From NCBI GenBank assembly GCA_947498155.1, contig CANMJD010000005.1, forward strand, positions 62,001 through 126,000: a stretch of DNA of 64,000 nucleotides. Reading direction: 5' to 3'. The position numbers were made by a program, and so were the translations under genes. This document shows positions 52,381-61,218 of the stretch, piece after piece (the first letter of the stretch is position 1; each line of letters begins with the position of its first letter). Under the pieces are notes generated by a model. It ran no database searches and was not told the DNA's origin. It worked only from the letters and a program-made list of their open reading frames with translations. Source of the DNA: an uncultured Pseudoruegeria sp. (GTDB lineage Bacteria; Pseudomonadota; Alphaproteobacteria; Rhodobacterales; Rhodobacteraceae).

Positions 52381-52893
52381 ATGAGCCGTTCAACCGGCGC
52401 CTGCAACACCTGGGGGGCCGCGTCCTTTATGGCGCCAATTTCAGTGCTCTGGGGACGGCTCTCTCTGCCAACCCTGCGATCCCGGCGGTGGACAGAAGCT
52501 GCCAGGTGATGGCGCAACTGTCGGGGCGGCGGATTGTACAAATGGTTAAGGATGATCTGAAACCCTCTGACATCATGACTCAGGATGGCTTTGAAAATGC
52601 CATTCGCACCAATGGGGCAATTGGCGGATCAACAAATGCGGTCGCCCATCTGCTGGCCATCGCCGGCCGGGTCGGCATTGATCTTGATCTGGACGATTGG
52701 GATCGCTGCGGGCGCGACACTGCAACGATTGTGAACCCGATGCCGTCAGGCAAGTACCTGATGGAGGAATTCTTTTACGCTGGTGGTCTACCGGTGGTGG
52801 TGCGCCATTTGGGCGACTCGGGGCTGTGGCATAAATCGGCCCTGTCCGTTTCGCGCCACAGAACGGTGGACTGCGTAAAGACCTACGCGGATT
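52381..52893 (+). pseudogene. Frameshifted fragment of an IlvD/Edd-family pentonate dehydratase
   Basis: The middle of a dihydroxy-acid/arabinonate dehydratase in two frames. The first reads MSRSTGACNTWGAASFM (iron-sulfur ligand Cys) from 52381 to about 52435. The second reads ALGTALSANPAIPAVD, then SGRRIVQMVKDDLKPSDI, NAIRTNGAIGGSTNAVAHLL and MPSGKYLMEEFFYAGGLPV. Only about 165 of nearly 600 codons remain, and the tail after HKSALSV is scrambled. Upstream it joins a LysR tail. It is non-functional, most like L-arabinonate/xylonate dehydratases, and probably once shared an operon with the semialdehyde dehydrogenase downstream. Confidence 0.8.
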
Positions 52894-53196
52894 AGACAAC
52901 TATAAATGAGACCTACCCTGAAACTCGCGTGGTCTCACCGTGTATGTCGCCGGTGCCGCGTTTTGCCTATGCGATAGAGATGATAAAAGGCCCGGCGGCA
53001 CGTGATGCTGGAAAAGCCACTGGGGGTGACCTTGTCGGAATGCTAGGCGCTGCAAAGGCGGGGTCATCGCATCCGATTTCAGCTGTCACCCAATTGCGCC
53101 GTTGCATCCGGTGATCCGAAGCCGTTTGATGGAACTACTAGAGCCGCTGGACTCGTTGGTCCTGCGCTGAAAAAAAAAGAGAGCAAAGGACGCAAC
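52894..53196. other. Non-coding scar between dehydratase remnant and aldehyde dehydrogenase
   Basis: Broken short frames remain, including one reading PRFAYAIEMIKGPAARDAG (no family recognised) and a last one ending MELLEPLDSLVLR before a stop at about 53170, which could be the C-terminus of a lost protein. AAAGGA just before 53197 is the ribosome site of the next gene. No intact gene seen. Confidence 0.5.
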
Positions 53197-54705
53197 ATGT
53201 CGTTTAAACCGCATGGAAAACACTTGATCGCAGGCCAATGGGTTTCAGGTGCCGACACTTTTCAAAGCACCCCGGCCCATGGGCCCGCCTATGCTTTCGC
53301 TAATGGCACGGCTGCTGATGTCGATTCCGCCGTGACCGCCGCCGAAGAAGCATTCTGGCAGTTTGGGGCCACAACCCGCCTGCAGCGCGCCGATTTTCTG
53401 AATGCCATCGCCGATGAAATCGATGCACGTGGTGAGGATGTCACCGTAATCGGCACTCAGGAAACCGGATTGCCCGACGCCCGCCTGCAGGGGGAGCGCG
53501 GACGGACGGTCGGCCAGTTGCGCCTGTTCGCCAGTCATATTCTGGAAGGAACCTATCTGGATCAACGTCATGATGGCGCATTGCCAGACCGCGCACCGTT
53601 GCCCCGTCCCGATCTGAAGATGGTGCAACGCCCGATCGGGCCGGTTGCTGTGTTTGGGGCATCGAATTTCCCCTTGGCGTTTTCAACGGCAGGCGGCGAT
53701 ACCGCTGCGGCTCTGGCGGCGGGCTGTCCGGTGGTGGTGAAAGGCCATAATGCCCATCCGGGGACCGGTGAAATAATCGCTGAGGCAATCCATGCCGCGA
53801 TCCAAAAATGCGATCTGCATCCCGGTGTTTTCAGTTTTGTGCAGGGGCAGTCTTTCGAAGCAGGACAGGCGCTGGTTCAGCACCCGCTGATCCGCGCGGT
53901 GGGCTTTACCGGTTCTTTGCGGGGCGGGCGGGCGCTTTATGATCTTTGTGCCGCGCGTCCGGAACCCATTCCGTTTTTTGGGGAACTTGGCTCGGTTAAT
54001 CCGATGTTTCTATTGCCCGATGCCATGGCAAGCCGCGCTGCCGAAATCGGTGCCGGATGGGCGGGGTCCTTAACCATGGGAGCGGGGCAGTTTTGCACCA
54101 ATCCGGGGGTGGTGATCGCATTGGAGGGCGCGCAAACCGATGCCTTTGTGACCGCCGCTGCAGCAGCGCTCAGGGATACGGCGGCACAGACGATGCTGAC
54201 CGAAGGTATTGCCAAAGCCTATCAGGCAGGCACGGATGCCATAGCGCAAACATCCGGTGTGTCTGCGGTGGTGACCTCTGAGGCAGAACCCAGAAGGGCG
54301 GGGCCAAATCTTTTCACGACGACAGCGCAGGAGTGGCTGGCTTCCGAAACGCTGCAGGACGAAGTTTTTGGCCCGTTGGGTATTGTTGTCACCGTCACGG
54401 ATACGCAGGAAATGCAGAAGGTTGCACGGGCCCTACATGGGCAATTGACCTGCACTTTGCATATGGATGCGGGCGATACCGCTCTGGCCCAAACGCTTAT
54501 GCCGGTGCTCGAGCGCAAAGCCGGTCGAATTTTGGTCAACGGGTTTCCAACCGGTGTGGAAGTTTGCGATGCCATGGTCCATAGCGGACCCTATCCAGCC
54601 TCAACCAATTTTGGTGCAACCTCCGTTGGTACGATGGCGATCCGGCGTTTCTTGCGGCCGGTTTGCTATCAGAACATGCCGGATGCCTTGATGGGTGAAG
54701 TTTGA
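53197..54705 (+). CDS. 2-oxoglutarate semialdehyde (2,5-dioxovalerate) dehydrogenase
   Basis: 502 residues of the aldehyde dehydrogenase superfamily in the KGSADH group. Features are KHLIAGQWV at the N-terminus, PVAVFGASNFPLAFSTAGGD, FGELGSVNPMFLLP with the base Glu, catalytic Cys in GAGQFCTNPG, and the C-terminal GVEVCDAMVHSGPYPAS that marks this group. It oxidises 2-oxoglutarate semialdehyde to 2-oxoglutarate, the last step of the Weimberg pentose and hydroxyproline pathways. The dehydratase upstream is broken, so the enzyme may now serve another pathway or be drifting. The frame is intact. Confidence 0.93.
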   Translation: MSFKPHGKHLIAGQWVSGADTFQSTPAHGPAYAFANGTAADVDSAVTAAEEAFWQFGATTRLQRADFLNAIADEIDARGEDVTVIGTQETGLPDARLQGERGRTVGQLRLFASHILEGTYLDQRHDGALPDRAPLPRPDLKMVQRPIGPVAVFGASNFPLAFSTAGGDTAAALAAGCPVVVKGHNAHPGTGEIIAEAIHAAIQKCDLHPGVFSFVQGQSFEAGQALVQHPLIRAVGFTGSLRGGRALYDLCAARPEPIPFFGELGSVNPMFLLPDAMASRAAEIGAGWAGSLTMGAGQFCTNPGVVIALEGAQTDAFVTAAAAALRDTAAQTMLTEGIAKAYQAGTDAIAQTSGVSAVVTSEAEPRRAGPNLFTTTAQEWLASETLQDEVFGPLGIVVTVTDTQEMQKVARALHGQLTCTLHMDAGDTALAQTLMPVLERKAGRILVNGFPTGVEVCDAMVHSGPYPASTNFGATSVGTMAIRRFLRPVCYQNMPDALMGEV

Positions 54706-54727
54706 TCTGAGCGAAAACGAGTAAATT

Positions 54728-54763
54728 CGCCGCCCCCGCCGGTCGTTTCCGGTGGCGGCGGCG
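54728..54763. terminator. Long GC-rich hairpin between convergent genes
   Basis: Bases 54728-54742 pair with 54749-54763 (14 of 15, one C-C mismatch and one G-U) around a 6-base loop. It lies 23 bases past the semialdehyde dehydrogenase stop and ahead of the RTX gene's 3' end, so it can end both transcripts. T-runs are poor. Confidence 0.6.
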
Positions 54764-54823
54764 TCTGGCTGTGCCCCTAGTGATCCCCTAGAAATTCATC
54801 GCAGGGCGAATGGGGTGGTGGTC

Positions 54824-55738
54824 TTAATTGATCAGGGTAATTTGCCCCGCCGAGATTTCACTGACGCCGTTCAGGGTCGCAATGTGAATCCCGTCCAGAT
54901 AGATTTCACTTTGGGGACCGTTTTCGCCGGCGATACTGTCGACAGAAATTTCCGGTTCCTCCCCGTTTTCTGTTTCGTATTGGATGAGCAGCGTATCCTC
55001 TGCGCCATTGAAATCCATGATCGTGGCGGGATCGCCTTCGCTGATCCAGTCGCCAAGGATGAAAATGTCCTCTCCTGCGCCGCCGGTTGCAACATCATCC
55101 GTGCCAACGGTCAGCGTGTCGTCGCCGTCGCCGCCGTTCATGTAATCCCGGACATCTTCGTCCTGTCCGGTTTCCGGATTGATTTCAGTGCCCGAGAGCG
55201 TATCGTCGCCGCCCCCGCCCATGATGGCATCTTCGCCAAAGCCGCCAGTCACGTTGTCATTGTCATATCCGCCCTCAAGCGTGTCATTGCCATCGCCGCC
55301 GTCAAGCAGATCGTCCCCCTCTCCGCCGATCAGGTGATCATCGCCTGCGCCGCCCTGCAATGTATCGTGATCCGCCCATCCGGTCAGAACATCATCATCT
55401 TCGCCGCCGGAAATGGTGTCATTGCCATCCGCGCCGATAATATCATCGATGCCCAGACCACCGGAAAGGCTGTCGTTGCCGCTTTCTCCGAAGATATCAT
55501 CATTTCCCGCGCCACCGGTAATGATGTCGTCTCCGCTGCCACCATTCAGAATATCATGACCGCCATGGCCGTTGACGATGTCATTACCGCCCCCTGCGGC
55601 AATCACATCATTGCCATCGGTGCCGTCGATTTCATCGTCACCGTCCGACCCAAGGACCATATCTGCCGCCATGCCAGCAGCAAGCAATCCGAACAGACCA
55701 ACCAAACCCAACATACCATTTCCACTTTTCGCACCCAC
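54824..55738 (-). CDS. RTX-type calcium-binding repeat protein
   Basis: 304 residues starting at a GTG; an ATG eight codons later (55714) is an equally good start. A hydrophobic N-terminal helix (MLGLVGLFGLLAAGMAADMV) is followed by about a dozen GGxGxDxhx nonapeptides (such as GGSGDDIIT, GGAGNDDIF, GGEGDDLLD), interrupted by a short insertion around residues 180-195, and a C-terminal beta domain. Such repeats fold as calcium-binding beta-rolls. Secretion by a type I system is likely if the C-terminal signal is real, but the N-terminal helix could instead anchor it. No transporter genes adjacent. Very acidic. Function unknown. Confidence 0.88.
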   Translation of the reverse strand: MGAKSGNGMLGLVGLFGLLAAGMAADMVLGSDGDDEIDGTDGNDVIAAGGGNDIVNGHGGHDILNGGSGDDIITGGAGNDDIFGESGNDSLSGGLGIDDIIGADGNDTISGGEDDDVLTGWADHDTLQGGAGDDHLIGGEGDDLLDGGDGNDTLEGGYDNDNVTGGFGEDAIMGGGGDDTLSGTEINPETGQDEDVRDYMNGGDGDDTLTVGTDDVATGGAGEDIFILGDWISEGDPATIMDFNGAEDTLLIQYETENGEEPEISVDSIAGENGPQSEIYLDGIHIATLNGVSEISAGQITLIN

Positions 55739-55817
55739 AGGCCAACCGATTCAGGCTGGCACAATAACTTATGCGATGTTGGGCTTAGGAAGAGGTTAAT
55801 AATTGTTAAAGTTTTAC

Positions 55818-56150
55818 CTAGTTTTCCGAAGGGGGTGGGGTCTGTGTATCGACCGGTGCGGTGGCCGGGGCAGGTGGCTCGCCTTGGATTTCGGCAGAAA
55901 TCTCGCTCGCCCAATCGCCAATGATCGGAATAAAGTCAATTTTTGACAGGAAATAGACCGCAACAGAGACAAGAACCGTCGCGCCGATAACCGTGCCCAG
56001 ACCCACAGCCAGACCACGGGCAAACTGAAACGCCAATGTGCGCCAGATATTGTTGTTAATCTTAACGATACGGTGATTGTTGAAGGTTTCCAGCTCCTTG
56101 CGGATGCGGACCAGCTCTTCGTTCATCTCACATTGCGGCGTGTTGCTCAT
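55818..56150 (-). CDS. DUF5665 family membrane protein
   Basis: 110 residues: an N-terminal helix with EELVRIRKELETFNNHRIVKI, one or two hydrophobic segments (GLAVGLGTVIGATVLVSVAVYFL, about 47-70), and a Pro-rich acidic tail (PPAPATAPVDTQTPPPSEN). The FNNHRIVKINNNIWRTL segment matches the DUF5665 pattern, small bacterial membrane proteins of unknown function. It stands between the RTX gene and a DUF1643 gene, all on the same strand but with gaps, so an operon is uncertain. Confidence 0.85.
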   Translation of the reverse strand: MSNTPQCEMNEELVRIRKELETFNNHRIVKINNNIWRTLAFQFARGLAVGLGTVIGATVLVSVAVYFLSKIDFIPIIGDWASEISAEIQGEPPAPATAPVDTQTPPPSEN

Positions 56151-56186
56151 ACGTCCCCCTTGGCCTGTGGCCTTAAACTAGCGGTG

Positions 56187-56711
56187 TTATGGGGCGGTGC
56201 AAGGGCTGATCCAGAGACGAGGTTGCTCGCTGTAGGAAATATAGAGCGGATGTTTGGGGTGACCGGCTTTGGAGAGGCCAAGGTGAAATAGCGGCAGGCC
56301 GGTGTTACGCAGCAAGGTTTCCACGGCGACCCCGCGCGACAGATGCGCCCCATGGGTGCCCCAGGCGCAAATGATCTGATCGGCCCACGCGGCGGCTTTT
56401 ATAATCGTGGCATCATTTTCCGGCCCGACCGGATCGGTGGCGGCGCGCATGTTCTTGGGATCGGTATCGCGCCAGGCAAAGATATTACAGACCCGAAACG
56501 CCCCAAAGCCAAGGGCGCGGGCCCGTCGTTCGCAGCGTTCCACTGTCGGGTCGTTTTGTACCTCGGTCGCGGTAGAGGGGTTGAGCATCACAAAAGCGAC
56601 TTTGCCCCCTGTATCGTCCCAGATGCGGGTCAGGGCGTAGCGGTAGTTTTCGCAGTCTGAATAGAGCGCGGTCGAGGCGGCATCGTCTTTTTGGTGGGTG
56701 CGGGTGATCAT
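56187..56711 (-). CDS. DUF1643 domain protein
   Basis: 174 residues matching DUF1643: YRYALTRIWDD, VAFVMLNPSTATEVQNDPTVERCERRA (Asn-Pro-Ser core, about 42-47), FRVCNIFAWRDTDPKNM, ICAWGTHG and HLGLSKAGHPKHPLYI. The family is widespread, often on mobile DNA, and its biochemical role is unknown; conserved Cys, His and Asp suggest an enzyme. It is separated from the aminotransferase upstream by 96 bases. Complete. Confidence 0.9.
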   Translation of the reverse strand: MITRTHQKDDAASTALYSDCENYRYALTRIWDDTGGKVAFVMLNPSTATEVQNDPTVERCERRARALGFGAFRVCNIFAWRDTDPKNMRAATDPVGPENDATIIKAAAWADQIICAWGTHGAHLSRGVAVETLLRNTGLPLFHLGLSKAGHPKHPLYISYSEQPRLWISPCTAP

Positions 56712-56807
56712 GGCAGCGCCCTTGCTTGGGGAAGCCTCGGATGCCTCCGGCGGGGATATTTTTGGAACAAAGTTGGGGCGGCGGTTTTACAGGCCGCCCC
56801 GAGGAGA

Positions 56808-57992
56808 TCAGACGCCCGCGTCGATGATGGCCTTGGCCAGAATCGGGATGGTTTTCTCGTTCAAGCCCGCAATGTTCAGGCGGCTATCGCCAACCATGTA
56901 AATGGCGTGGTCACGGCGCAGGGTTTCAACCTGTTCCGGTGTTGCCCCAAGGCGCGAGAACATCCCACGGTGTTGGGCCAGAAAGCCGAAACGGTCGGAC
57001 CCGGAAAGCCGCTGCAATTCCGTCGCCAGCGCGGTGCGCAGGGACAGCATGTTTTGGCGAACCTCTTCCAGCTCGGCCTCCCAATCGGCGCGTAGGGCGT
57101 CATCGCTTAGGATCATAGTCACAAGGCGGGCACCATGATCGGGCGGGAAGGAATAGTTCTGGCGGTTCAGGAAGGCCAGCGAGCCTTGGGCCAGCGGTTG
57201 GCCGTCGGCTTTTTCAGAGATCGCCATCAGAAGGCCGGTGCGTTCGCGGTAGATGCCGAAGTTCTTGGAGCAGCTCGCCGCAATCAGCGTTTCCGGCATT
57301 TCGCTGGCGACCATGCGCACGGCGGCGGCGTCTTCTTGCAGGCCGTCACCAAAGCCTTGATAGGCGATGTCGATAAAGGGGATCGCGCCGGTTTCCTGCA
57401 GGGTGGCGATGACTTCGGCCCATTGGGGCAAGGTCAGGTTCGCGCCGGTTGGGTTGTGGCAGCAGCCATGCAGCAGCACCACGTCGCCGGCTTTAACCTG
57501 AGACAGATCCTCGATCATGCCGTCAAAATCCACCCCACGGGTTTCATTGTCAAAATAGCGGTATTCCGCCATTGGCATTTTCAGAAATTTCAGGATCGAC
57601 GGGTGGTTCGGCCATGTTGGCGCAGAAATCCAGACGGTGGCTTCGGGGTTGACCCATTTGATCAGCTCAAAGCCCTGACGGATCGCCCCTGTACCACCCG
57701 GTGTAGCCACGGCAGCGATACGATCGCGGGCAACAGAATCGCCCAGCACCAGATCGATCATTGCGTTGCCATAGGCCGGATCACCGGCGAGACCGGTATA
57801 GGCTTTGGTCGTTTCAACTTCCCACAGCTGCTTTTCAGCGGCTTTGATTGCGCGCATGACCGGTGTGTTGCCGGTCGCGTCTTTATAGACGCCAACGCCA
57901 AGATCGATCTTGGTGTCGCGCGGGTCCTCGCGGTAGGCCTGCATCAGAGCAAGGATTTTGTCAGCGGGTTGTTGGATCAGGTCCGTGAGCAT
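56808..57992 (-). CDS. Aromatic/aspartate aminotransferase (TyrB-AspC type)
   Basis: 394 residues from the ATG at 57992, two bases from the stop of sseA. It is a class I aminotransferase of the I-alpha group: KIDLGVGVYKDATGNTPVM near the N-terminus, TPGGTGAIRQGFELIKW, HGCCHNPTGANLT with the Asn loop, and Schiff-base Lys in SCSKNFGIYRERTG (about 245). It transfers amino groups between aspartate or aromatic amino acids and 2-oxoglutarate. A GGCGC-type weak ribosome site and near-overlap suggest translation coupled to sseA. Confidence 0.9.
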   Translation of the reverse strand: MLTDLIQQPADKILALMQAYREDPRDTKIDLGVGVYKDATGNTPVMRAIKAAEKQLWEVETTKAYTGLAGDPAYGNAMIDLVLGDSVARDRIAAVATPGGTGAIRQGFELIKWVNPEATVWISAPTWPNHPSILKFLKMPMAEYRYFDNETRGVDFDGMIEDLSQVKAGDVVLLHGCCHNPTGANLTLPQWAEVIATLQETGAIPFIDIAYQGFGDGLQEDAAAVRMVASEMPETLIAASCSKNFGIYRERTGLLMAISEKADGQPLAQGSLAFLNRQNYSFPPDHGARLVTMILSDDALRADWEAELEEVRQNMLSLRTALATELQRLSGSDRFGFLAQHRGMFSRLGATPEQVETLRRDHAIYMVGDSRLNIAGLNEKTIPILAKAIIDAGV

Positions 57993-57994
57993 GA

Positions 57995-58849
57995 TTATGC
58001 GCCTGTTTCTATATTGAGATAAGGGAACATGCCCCATTCGGCCCAAGAGCCGTCATAGAGCGCGTGGTCGCGGTGTCCCATGCGTTCAAGCGCAAGGGAC
58101 AGAATGGCGGCGGTGACGCCGGAGCCGCAAGTGGTGATCACCGGCTGCGAAAGGTCCACACCGGCGGCCCGCATGATCTCGCGGGTTTCGTCGGGCGATT
58201 TCAGGGTCTGATCGCCATTGAGCAGGCTGGCATAGGGCACGTTGATTGCCCCCGGAATATGGCCAGCGCGCAGCCCCGGGCGAGGTTCTTCGGCGTCGCC
58301 CCGGAACCGGCTGGCACCGCGTGCGTCAACAATAGCATGGCTTTTGATTTTGCTGGCATGGGCGACTTGGGTCACATCCTTGATCAGATGCGCCTGCCGT
58401 TGCACAGTCATATGGCGGTCGCGAATGACAGGGGGGAGATCCTCTGTCAGGCGGCCCTCGGCCTGCCATTTCGGAAAGCCACCATCCAGCACCGCCACAT
58501 CGGTTTTACCCATCAGCCGGAACAGCCACCAGACTCGGGCAGCTGAAAACAAGCCGGTGCCGTCATAGATCACAACCTGATGGCCATCCCCGACGCCAAG
58601 GGCGCGCAGGCGGGACATGAATTTTTCAACCGGCGGTGCCATATGCGGCATGTCGGAGCGTTGGTCGCTGATTTCTTCGATGTCAAAGAACCGGGCGCCG
58701 GGAATATGGGCGGCGTCATATTCCGCCTTACCGTCCCGCGGGTCGGTGGGCAGATACCATGACGCATCCAGAATGCGCAGATCCGGATCTTTCAAATGGG
58801 CGGCAAGCCAGTCGGTGGACACCAGGGTTTTTGGATCATCAGAGGACAT
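57995..58849 (-). CDS. sseA: 3-mercaptopyruvate sulfurtransferase
   Basis: 284 residues from the ATG at 58849; an in-frame ATG nine codons earlier (58876) cannot be excluded. Two rhodanese domains: the N-terminal one (DWLAAHLKDPDLRILDASWYLP) is inactive, and the C-terminal one has the active-site loop CGSGVTA with Cys241. The serine-containing loop is typical of mercaptopyruvate rather than thiosulfate sulfurtransferases. It is cytoplasmic and moves sulfur from 3-mercaptopyruvate to acceptors such as thioredoxin or cyanide. Likely in one unit with the aminotransferase, which could supply mercaptopyruvate from cysteine. Confidence 0.93.
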   Translation of the reverse strand: MSSDDPKTLVSTDWLAAHLKDPDLRILDASWYLPTDPRDGKAEYDAAHIPGARFFDIEEISDQRSDMPHMAPPVEKFMSRLRALGVGDGHQVVIYDGTGLFSAARVWWLFRLMGKTDVAVLDGGFPKWQAEGRLTEDLPPVIRDRHMTVQRQAHLIKDVTQVAHASKIKSHAIVDARGASRFRGDAEEPRPGLRAGHIPGAINVPYASLLNGDQTLKSPDETREIMRAAGVDLSQPVITTCGSGVTAAILSLALERMGHRDHALYDGSWAEWGMFPYLNIETGA

Positions 58850-59011
58850 GGCGGGTCTTTCTGCTGGGACGGACATTTTGTTTCTGCCTACCGTTGTCCC
58901 GCCTTAAGGGCAAGTAAAAGGCACAGCAGCAGGCCAACACAAGCCGGTTTTTAAAGGGGGTGCAGCGGTTTGATCCATAGCGCGCGCCACAGAAAGGACG
59001 TGACAATCAGC

Positions 59012-59494
59012 CTAGTCGCCGTGGCGGAGCAAGCGTTGTTTCTGGCGGCCCCAATCGCGTTTGGCTTCGGTGGCGCGTTTGTCGTGGTTCTTTTTGCCTT
59101 TGGCGATGCCGAGTTTGATTTTCACCCGGCCCTTATGGTTGAAATACATCACCAATGGCACAAGCGTCATGCCCTCTCGGCCGATCGCGCGCCAGAGGTT
59201 GGAGAGTTCGCGTTTGGAGACCAGAAGCTTGCGCTTGCGCCGTTCCTCATGGGGGAACATCGCCTGTTGATAGGGGGCGATATAGGCATTGGTTAGCCAA
59301 AGCTCGCCATCATCGACCGAGGCATAGCTTTCGGCAATGTTGGATTGGCCTGTGCGTAGGGATTTGACCTCTGAACCTGCAAGCATGACACCACATTCTA
59401 TGTCATCCTCGATGGCATAGTCATAGCGCGCCCGCCGGTTCTCGGCGATTACCTTGTAGTTCTTTTCTTCCGGGGTCAGTTTTTTCTTGGCCAT
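59012..59494 (-). CDS. smpB: SsrA-binding protein SmpB
   Basis: 160 residues. SmpB signatures are all present: [53 protein letters not shown] and the basic C-terminal [28 protein letters not shown] tail. It binds tmRNA and brings it to stalled ribosomes (trans-translation). No ssrA RNA is recognisable in the window. The next gene upstream is an AT-rich orphan, so smpB is separated from dapA by foreign-looking DNA. Confidence 0.97.
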   Translation of the reverse strand: MAKKKLTPEEKNYKVIAENRRARYDYAIEDDIECGVMLAGSEVKSLRTGQSNIAESYASVDDGELWLTNAYIAPYQQAMFPHEERRKRKLLVSKRELSNLWRAIGREGMTLVPLVMYFNHKGRVKIKLGIAKGKKNHDKRATEAKRDWGRQKQRLLRHGD

Positions 59495-59606
59495 GAAGGG
59501 GAACTAAGGTGTCAACGGTATGAAGTCCAGACTATGAAGGCTTGAAACGCCTTTTGCTTAGTTCCCTATTTTGGTTCCATCTTGGATGATCACCATGAAA
59601 TAAAAG

Positions 59607-60947
59607 CTACCCGCCTATGGCGCTTCGAATCTGATCAGCCTGCTGACTCGTGATGCCTTCCAGAAAAATTTCTTGATACTCGGGTCGTTGGTTGAGCGGA
59701 ATGCAGGCAATTCTACCAGCTCTAGATGTATAAAACTCTTCAGGTCGTGAGTATTCTCGCATGGAAAGAGCCAATAACTTGTTTTTCGCTTTGCCGGATA
59801 GGCCATATTCACGTGTAGCAACAGCAACAAGCCGGTCGCAGAATTCTTTCATTTCGCCAATCGATGTGGAATCTTTGCCTGGTACAGAAAAATCAATCTT
59901 GGGAGAAACGCTCAGATCTTGTTGAAGCGATTGGAATAAGAGCGTCGATCCATCCTTGGCGAAGTCAACCACTGTGTCACTAAGAGATATCGCTTCGGTT
60001 AGCGTATCTGCTTCGGCAAGCCCACCTTCGGGGTTTGAGAGCGGGACTTGAGACACTCGAATATTCAGGTGATCTTGAGAACTCATGGCGACCGAAAATA
60101 TTCGCGCATCCTTGCTGGAAACTGGATAAATTGGCAGGGAAGTGCTGATCGACAGATTATCATTTCTTGTTGTGCGGAACCCATCCAAAGAAAATAGCTC
60201 CGTCAATGAGGGAGCATAAGCAGCAAGGGACCCATTCAATATTTTGGAGAGAACAGAAGAGTTATTTACGGTATTTTCCACGCCATCAAAAACAGTTTGT
60301 GTTTCTGAAAACGAATAAACACCTGTCACCCTTAAGTTAACGTTTTCATCGGCTTTGACTTTGGCAATAACCAAATCCCGCTTCACGTGATACTCTAGCT
60401 TACAATCTTTGTTTTTTTCTTTGCTCAATGTGAAAACCGGAACGAGTAATCCGCGTCCGCTCGGCGCCTTTGGATTAAATGTCCCGTGAGTCAAAACGAT
60501 TGAGAAATTAACATCTTTAGCGTTTTCAATGCCAGATTTGCTGCGGAGGAATGACTCTACTCCTTTGTATCTTGAACAAGCTTTTTCGCTCGGGATCCGG
60601 CCCTGAAAATCAACTTTGATGGTTGTGTAGGCATCCCCTGTTTTGAAGCCCTGAGTTGAGAAATTATTTAGCCAGTCTGCATTGTCTGCTGCGCCAACTG
60701 AAATTAGGTCCCCCTCGGTAAGACTTGGCGTTGAAGTTTCACCGATTTTGTTACAAGCTAAGTTGCATTGCTTTTTAGAGCCTGCAGTTATTCGGGTTAT
60801 GTTAATGGTATTATCTGCTTTGCAGTACCATACCTGCTCTTTAGTGGATGAGATCGTGCCTTTAACACAATCTTTTGCATAAACATGGCTCGTTGACGAC
60901 AGGGAGCATAAAATTGCCCCTGCCAAAACTTTTGTGAAGCGATACAT
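59607..60947 (-). CDS. Secreted protein of unknown function (AT-rich orphan)
   Basis: 446 residues with a signal peptide MYRFTKVLAGAILCSLSSTS (cleavage near VYA-KDC). The N-terminal 50 residues contain five Cys (KDCVKG, VWYCKAD, QCNLACN), a possible disulfide-linked module. The rest is beta-rich with two later Cys and ends in a helical segment (REYGLSGKAKNKLLALSMRE). No family recognised. Coding DNA is clearly more AT-rich than its neighbours, which suggests transfer. The start has AGGGG upstream and an AT-rich promoter with a perfect palindrome. It sits alone between smpB and dapA. Periplasmic or outer-envelope location is inferred. Confidence 0.85.
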   Translation of the reverse strand: MYRFTKVLAGAILCSLSSTSHVYAKDCVKGTISSTKEQVWYCKADNTINITRITAGSKKQCNLACNKIGETSTPSLTEGDLISVGAADNADWLNNFSTQGFKTGDAYTTIKVDFQGRIPSEKACSRYKGVESFLRSKSGIENAKDVNFSIVLTHGTFNPKAPSGRGLLVPVFTLSKEKNKDCKLEYHVKRDLVIAKVKADENVNLRVTGVYSFSETQTVFDGVENTVNNSSVLSKILNGSLAAYAPSLTELFSLDGFRTTRNDNLSISTSLPIYPVSSKDARIFSVAMSSQDHLNIRVSQVPLSNPEGGLAEADTLTEAISLSDTVVDFAKDGSTLLFQSLQQDLSVSPKIDFSVPGKDSTSIGEMKEFCDRLVAVATREYGLSGKAKNKLLALSMREYSRPEEFYTSRAGRIACIPLNQRPEYQEIFLEGITSQQADQIRSAIGG

Positions 60948-60981
60948 TCGCTTGTTCCCCTAAATCTATAAATCAATACGC

Positions 60982-60996
60982 ACAATTATTAATTGT
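60982..60996. promoter_or_regulatory. Perfect AT-rich palindrome upstream of the orphan gene
   Basis: ACAATTATTAATTGT is an inverted repeat around one central base, 35 bases before the start of the orphan gene, in a position suited to an operator over its promoter. The rest of the 270-base gap to dapA is AT-rich with no visible gene. Confidence 0.4.
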
Positions 60997-61182
60997 TTCC
61001 TTTTTTTTTCAACAACTTTTTGGATTTATGGAAATTGATAGATAATTCAGATAAATATGCGCCAAGAAATTGTTAGGTCAAAGCAAAACCCAACTGGTTT
61101 TTGAACAACACTTGAATAACCCAGCAACTCATCGAGTCGTGGGGTCTTTATCTAAAATATCGCAGTGTTGGGTATCTTTGTT

Positions 61183-61208
61183 GTGACCGAGGCAACAGCT
61201 TCGGTCAC
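61183..61208 (-). terminator. Hairpin after dapA
   Basis: GTGACCGAGG and CTTCGGTCAC (61183-61192 with 61199-61208) pair over ten positions with one G-U and a 6-base loop, 10 bases past the dapA stop. The downstream side has no T-run, so termination may be weak. Confidence 0.5.
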
Positions 61209-61218
61209 TAAAAAATTT

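Noticed and set aside
53060-53170. C-terminal fragment of a dihydrodipicolinate-synthase-like 2-keto-3-deoxy-pentonate dehydratase
   Set aside because: The ending MELLEPLDSLVLR would suit the expected second Weimberg enzyme, but the match is too short and generic to claim.
54824-55738. Tandem DNA repeats in the RTX gene as a CRISPR or satellite
   Set aside because: The periodicity is of protein nonapeptides (GGxGxDxhx) with diverged codons, not identical DNA repeats with spacers.
61000-61200. Possible tmRNA (ssrA) near smpB
   Set aside because: I looked for tRNA-like ends and an Ala-rich tag frame and found none; the AT-rich stretch has only a dapA-side hairpin.
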